Positions 62,701-64,000 of a stretch of DNA of 64,000 bases are shown in pieces (positions within the stretch are counted from its first letter, which is position 1; each line of letters begins with the position of its first letter). Made by a program: the position numbers and the translations under genes. The stretch comes from Cyanoderma ruficeps (Eukaryota > Chordata > Aves > Passeriformes > Timaliidae): positions 16,781,719-16,845,718 of the forward strand of contig VZDJ01000346.1 in the NCBI GenBank assembly GCA_008694505.1. The letters are read 5' to 3'. The notes beneath the pieces are model-generated. The model saw only the letters and a program-made list of their open reading frames with translations. It did not search any database and was not told where the DNA came from.

Positions 62701-63486
62701 TCTTGTACACTCTGTTCACTAAAACTGAGAGTTTGAGGATTATTTAATAGCAAAATCAAGACAAACAATACCGCAATTCTGAATATACCTAGTGTCTATT
62801 TCTGAATGTTGAGCTGAACATACTAGATCAACATTAGAATTTCAGCTTTTGAACTGAAGAGTTAGAGACTTCAAAATTTAACAATCACTCCAACCAAGCT
62901 GAATGTCACATTAGTAAAGAAATGAAAAGCTTAAAATAAAGCCAGGCTGTATTTATCCATCTGCTTTAAAGCAACTTTTGCACATGTGTTAGCTAAGTGG
63001 ACAGTGCCTTCAGAATAACAATCTTTATGAATACTGGGTGTGTAACAGGAAGGATTTTTTTTTTTCGATGGAGAAAATAGAAAGATTTGCCCACCCTGAT
63101 GCTAAAAATACAGAATAATTATCATCTGAGGCAGGTGCACTTCTGACCTAAGCATACATGCACACCATGTATTTTCAGGTCCTCTTTGTTATAATAAACA
63201 GATGACTTTTTCCTCAAGTACAGACCTTAAAAGCAGATGCAAGTAGCTTTCTTGGGGAAGGAAAAACAGTCCCAGAGAGGCAGAGGAAAATGGAATCTGA
63301 TGTGTTTGGCACCTTGCTGTATTGTTGCTTCCCCAGCAGGATAGTGACTGTGAAACATGTGCTACAACCCCTCTGGAGATGGTGCCAGGTGACCTGGACC
63401 TTGGTGACGTAGACCTACACCATGTATGGCCTCTGCTGCTTCTGGCCAAAGTCCAACATAGCACAAAGATGCACTGTGGCATTCAC
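56773..63486. other. Unique sequence, no gene recognised
   Basis: About 6.7 kb without a recognised transposon. The part at 58080-58950 is less AT-rich, and its open frames on both strands (58270-58533, 58690-59040, 58536-58979) show no domain I know. The remainder is AT-rich and featureless. Confidence 0.5.
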
Positions 63487-63810
63487 AGAATCCCAGAATC
63501 CCAGGCTGCTTGGGGACAGAAAGAATCTCTGGAAGTCAACTGGTATACTCCCCCTCTTCAAACAGGGCCACCTAGAGCCAGTCATCCTGGAATGCATCCA
63601 GAAGTTTCAAATATTTCCAAGGATGGAGACTCCACAACCTCCCTGGGTAACCTCTTCCAGAGTTCACTCACCCTCACAGTAAAAAAAAAGTTGTTTTGTT
63701 GGGTTTTTTTCATGCTCATAGTGGAACATGGATAAAAGCCCTGATGTTCATGAGGGATCTCCTAGTTTTCAGTTTGTGCCCATTGCCCATTGGGACACTG
63801 TCTGGTATTT
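63487..63810 (-). mobile_element. CR1 LINE, 3' end
   Basis: In reverse orientation the tail ('cagaatcccagaatcccaggctgc') comes first, followed by 'ccacctagagccagtcatcctgg', 'aaggatggagactccacaacctccctgggtaacctcttccag' and 'cagtttgtgcccattgccc', all standard CR1 blocks. A small A/T-rich insertion near 63681-63710 interrupts it. It is 5' truncated near 63810. Confidence 0.94.
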
Positions 63811-64000
63811 TGCTATTGTGAAATCTTACAGTAAACTCAGCAATTAATGGAATTTGATTCCTGATTTTTGGCCCACTGTAGGTCAATAAGCAGCTTTTTC
63901 AATTTCCTAAGTGGATGCTAAACATTCAGAAAACCAGAAGTCATATAACAAATGAGTATGTGTAAAGTCAATGCATATTCAGCCTGCATATTTTTGGTGA
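63811..64000. other. Window edge, nothing recognised
   Basis: AT-rich sequence without repeat or exon signal. Confidence 0.5.

Overview
This window reads as nuclear DNA from a bird. The evidence is the repeat content: six fragments of the CR1 LINE, several with the avian CR1 3' tail; two long terminal repeats of the common avian type that opens TGTTCTGG; and a third, solo LTR with intact target-site duplications. Repeats are sparse and the sequence between them is mostly AT-rich and single-copy. There are no bacterial-type genes, operons, rRNA or tRNA genes, and no CRISPR array. I cannot resolve the order or species.

Layout. 1-3665: AT-rich sequence without a recognisable gene. 3666-4840: a TGTTCTGG LTR fragment, a CR1 fragment and an AT-rich simple repeat, back to back. 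4841-11083: nothing recognised. 11084-11732: a complete solo LTR on the minus strand, flanked by a 6-bp duplication. 12625-13450: the best preserved CR1 3' end. 18516-19016: a second TGTTCTGG LTR of a different subfamily. 26904-27145: a very old L1-like reverse-transcriptase relic on the minus strand, unusual for a bird. 32227-32258: a strong G-quadruplex candidate. 34838-35430: a compact cluster of a 34-bp minisatellite, a CTCF consensus site, a 36-bp tandem array and the only CpG island of the window. 38066-38605, 40325-40562, 56256-56772 and 63487-63810: further CR1 copies; the third has had its tail expanded into a 105-bp pentamer microsatellite. 43508-43526: an 18-G run that ends at an unresolved base (N).

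Genes. I cannot name a protein-coding gene here. The window looks intergenic or intronic. The one strong promoter-like object is the CpG island at about 35.06-35.43 kb. On the minus strand it holds an ATG in good Kozak context followed 23 nt later by a consensus splice donor, so it may be the first coding exon of a minus-strand gene. Several short open segments with good splice signals occur on both sides (minus strand at 11.8, 15.8, 17.6 and 20.3 kb; plus strand at 31.9, 33.4, 42.5, 48.5 and 49.1 kb). They are listed at low confidence because intron-like DNA of this length also yields such pseudo-exons by chance, and their reading phases link only in part.

The main leads are the CpG-island/minisatellite/CTCF cluster with its reiterated splice donors, the L1-like relic, and the CR1 tail that seeded a microsatellite.
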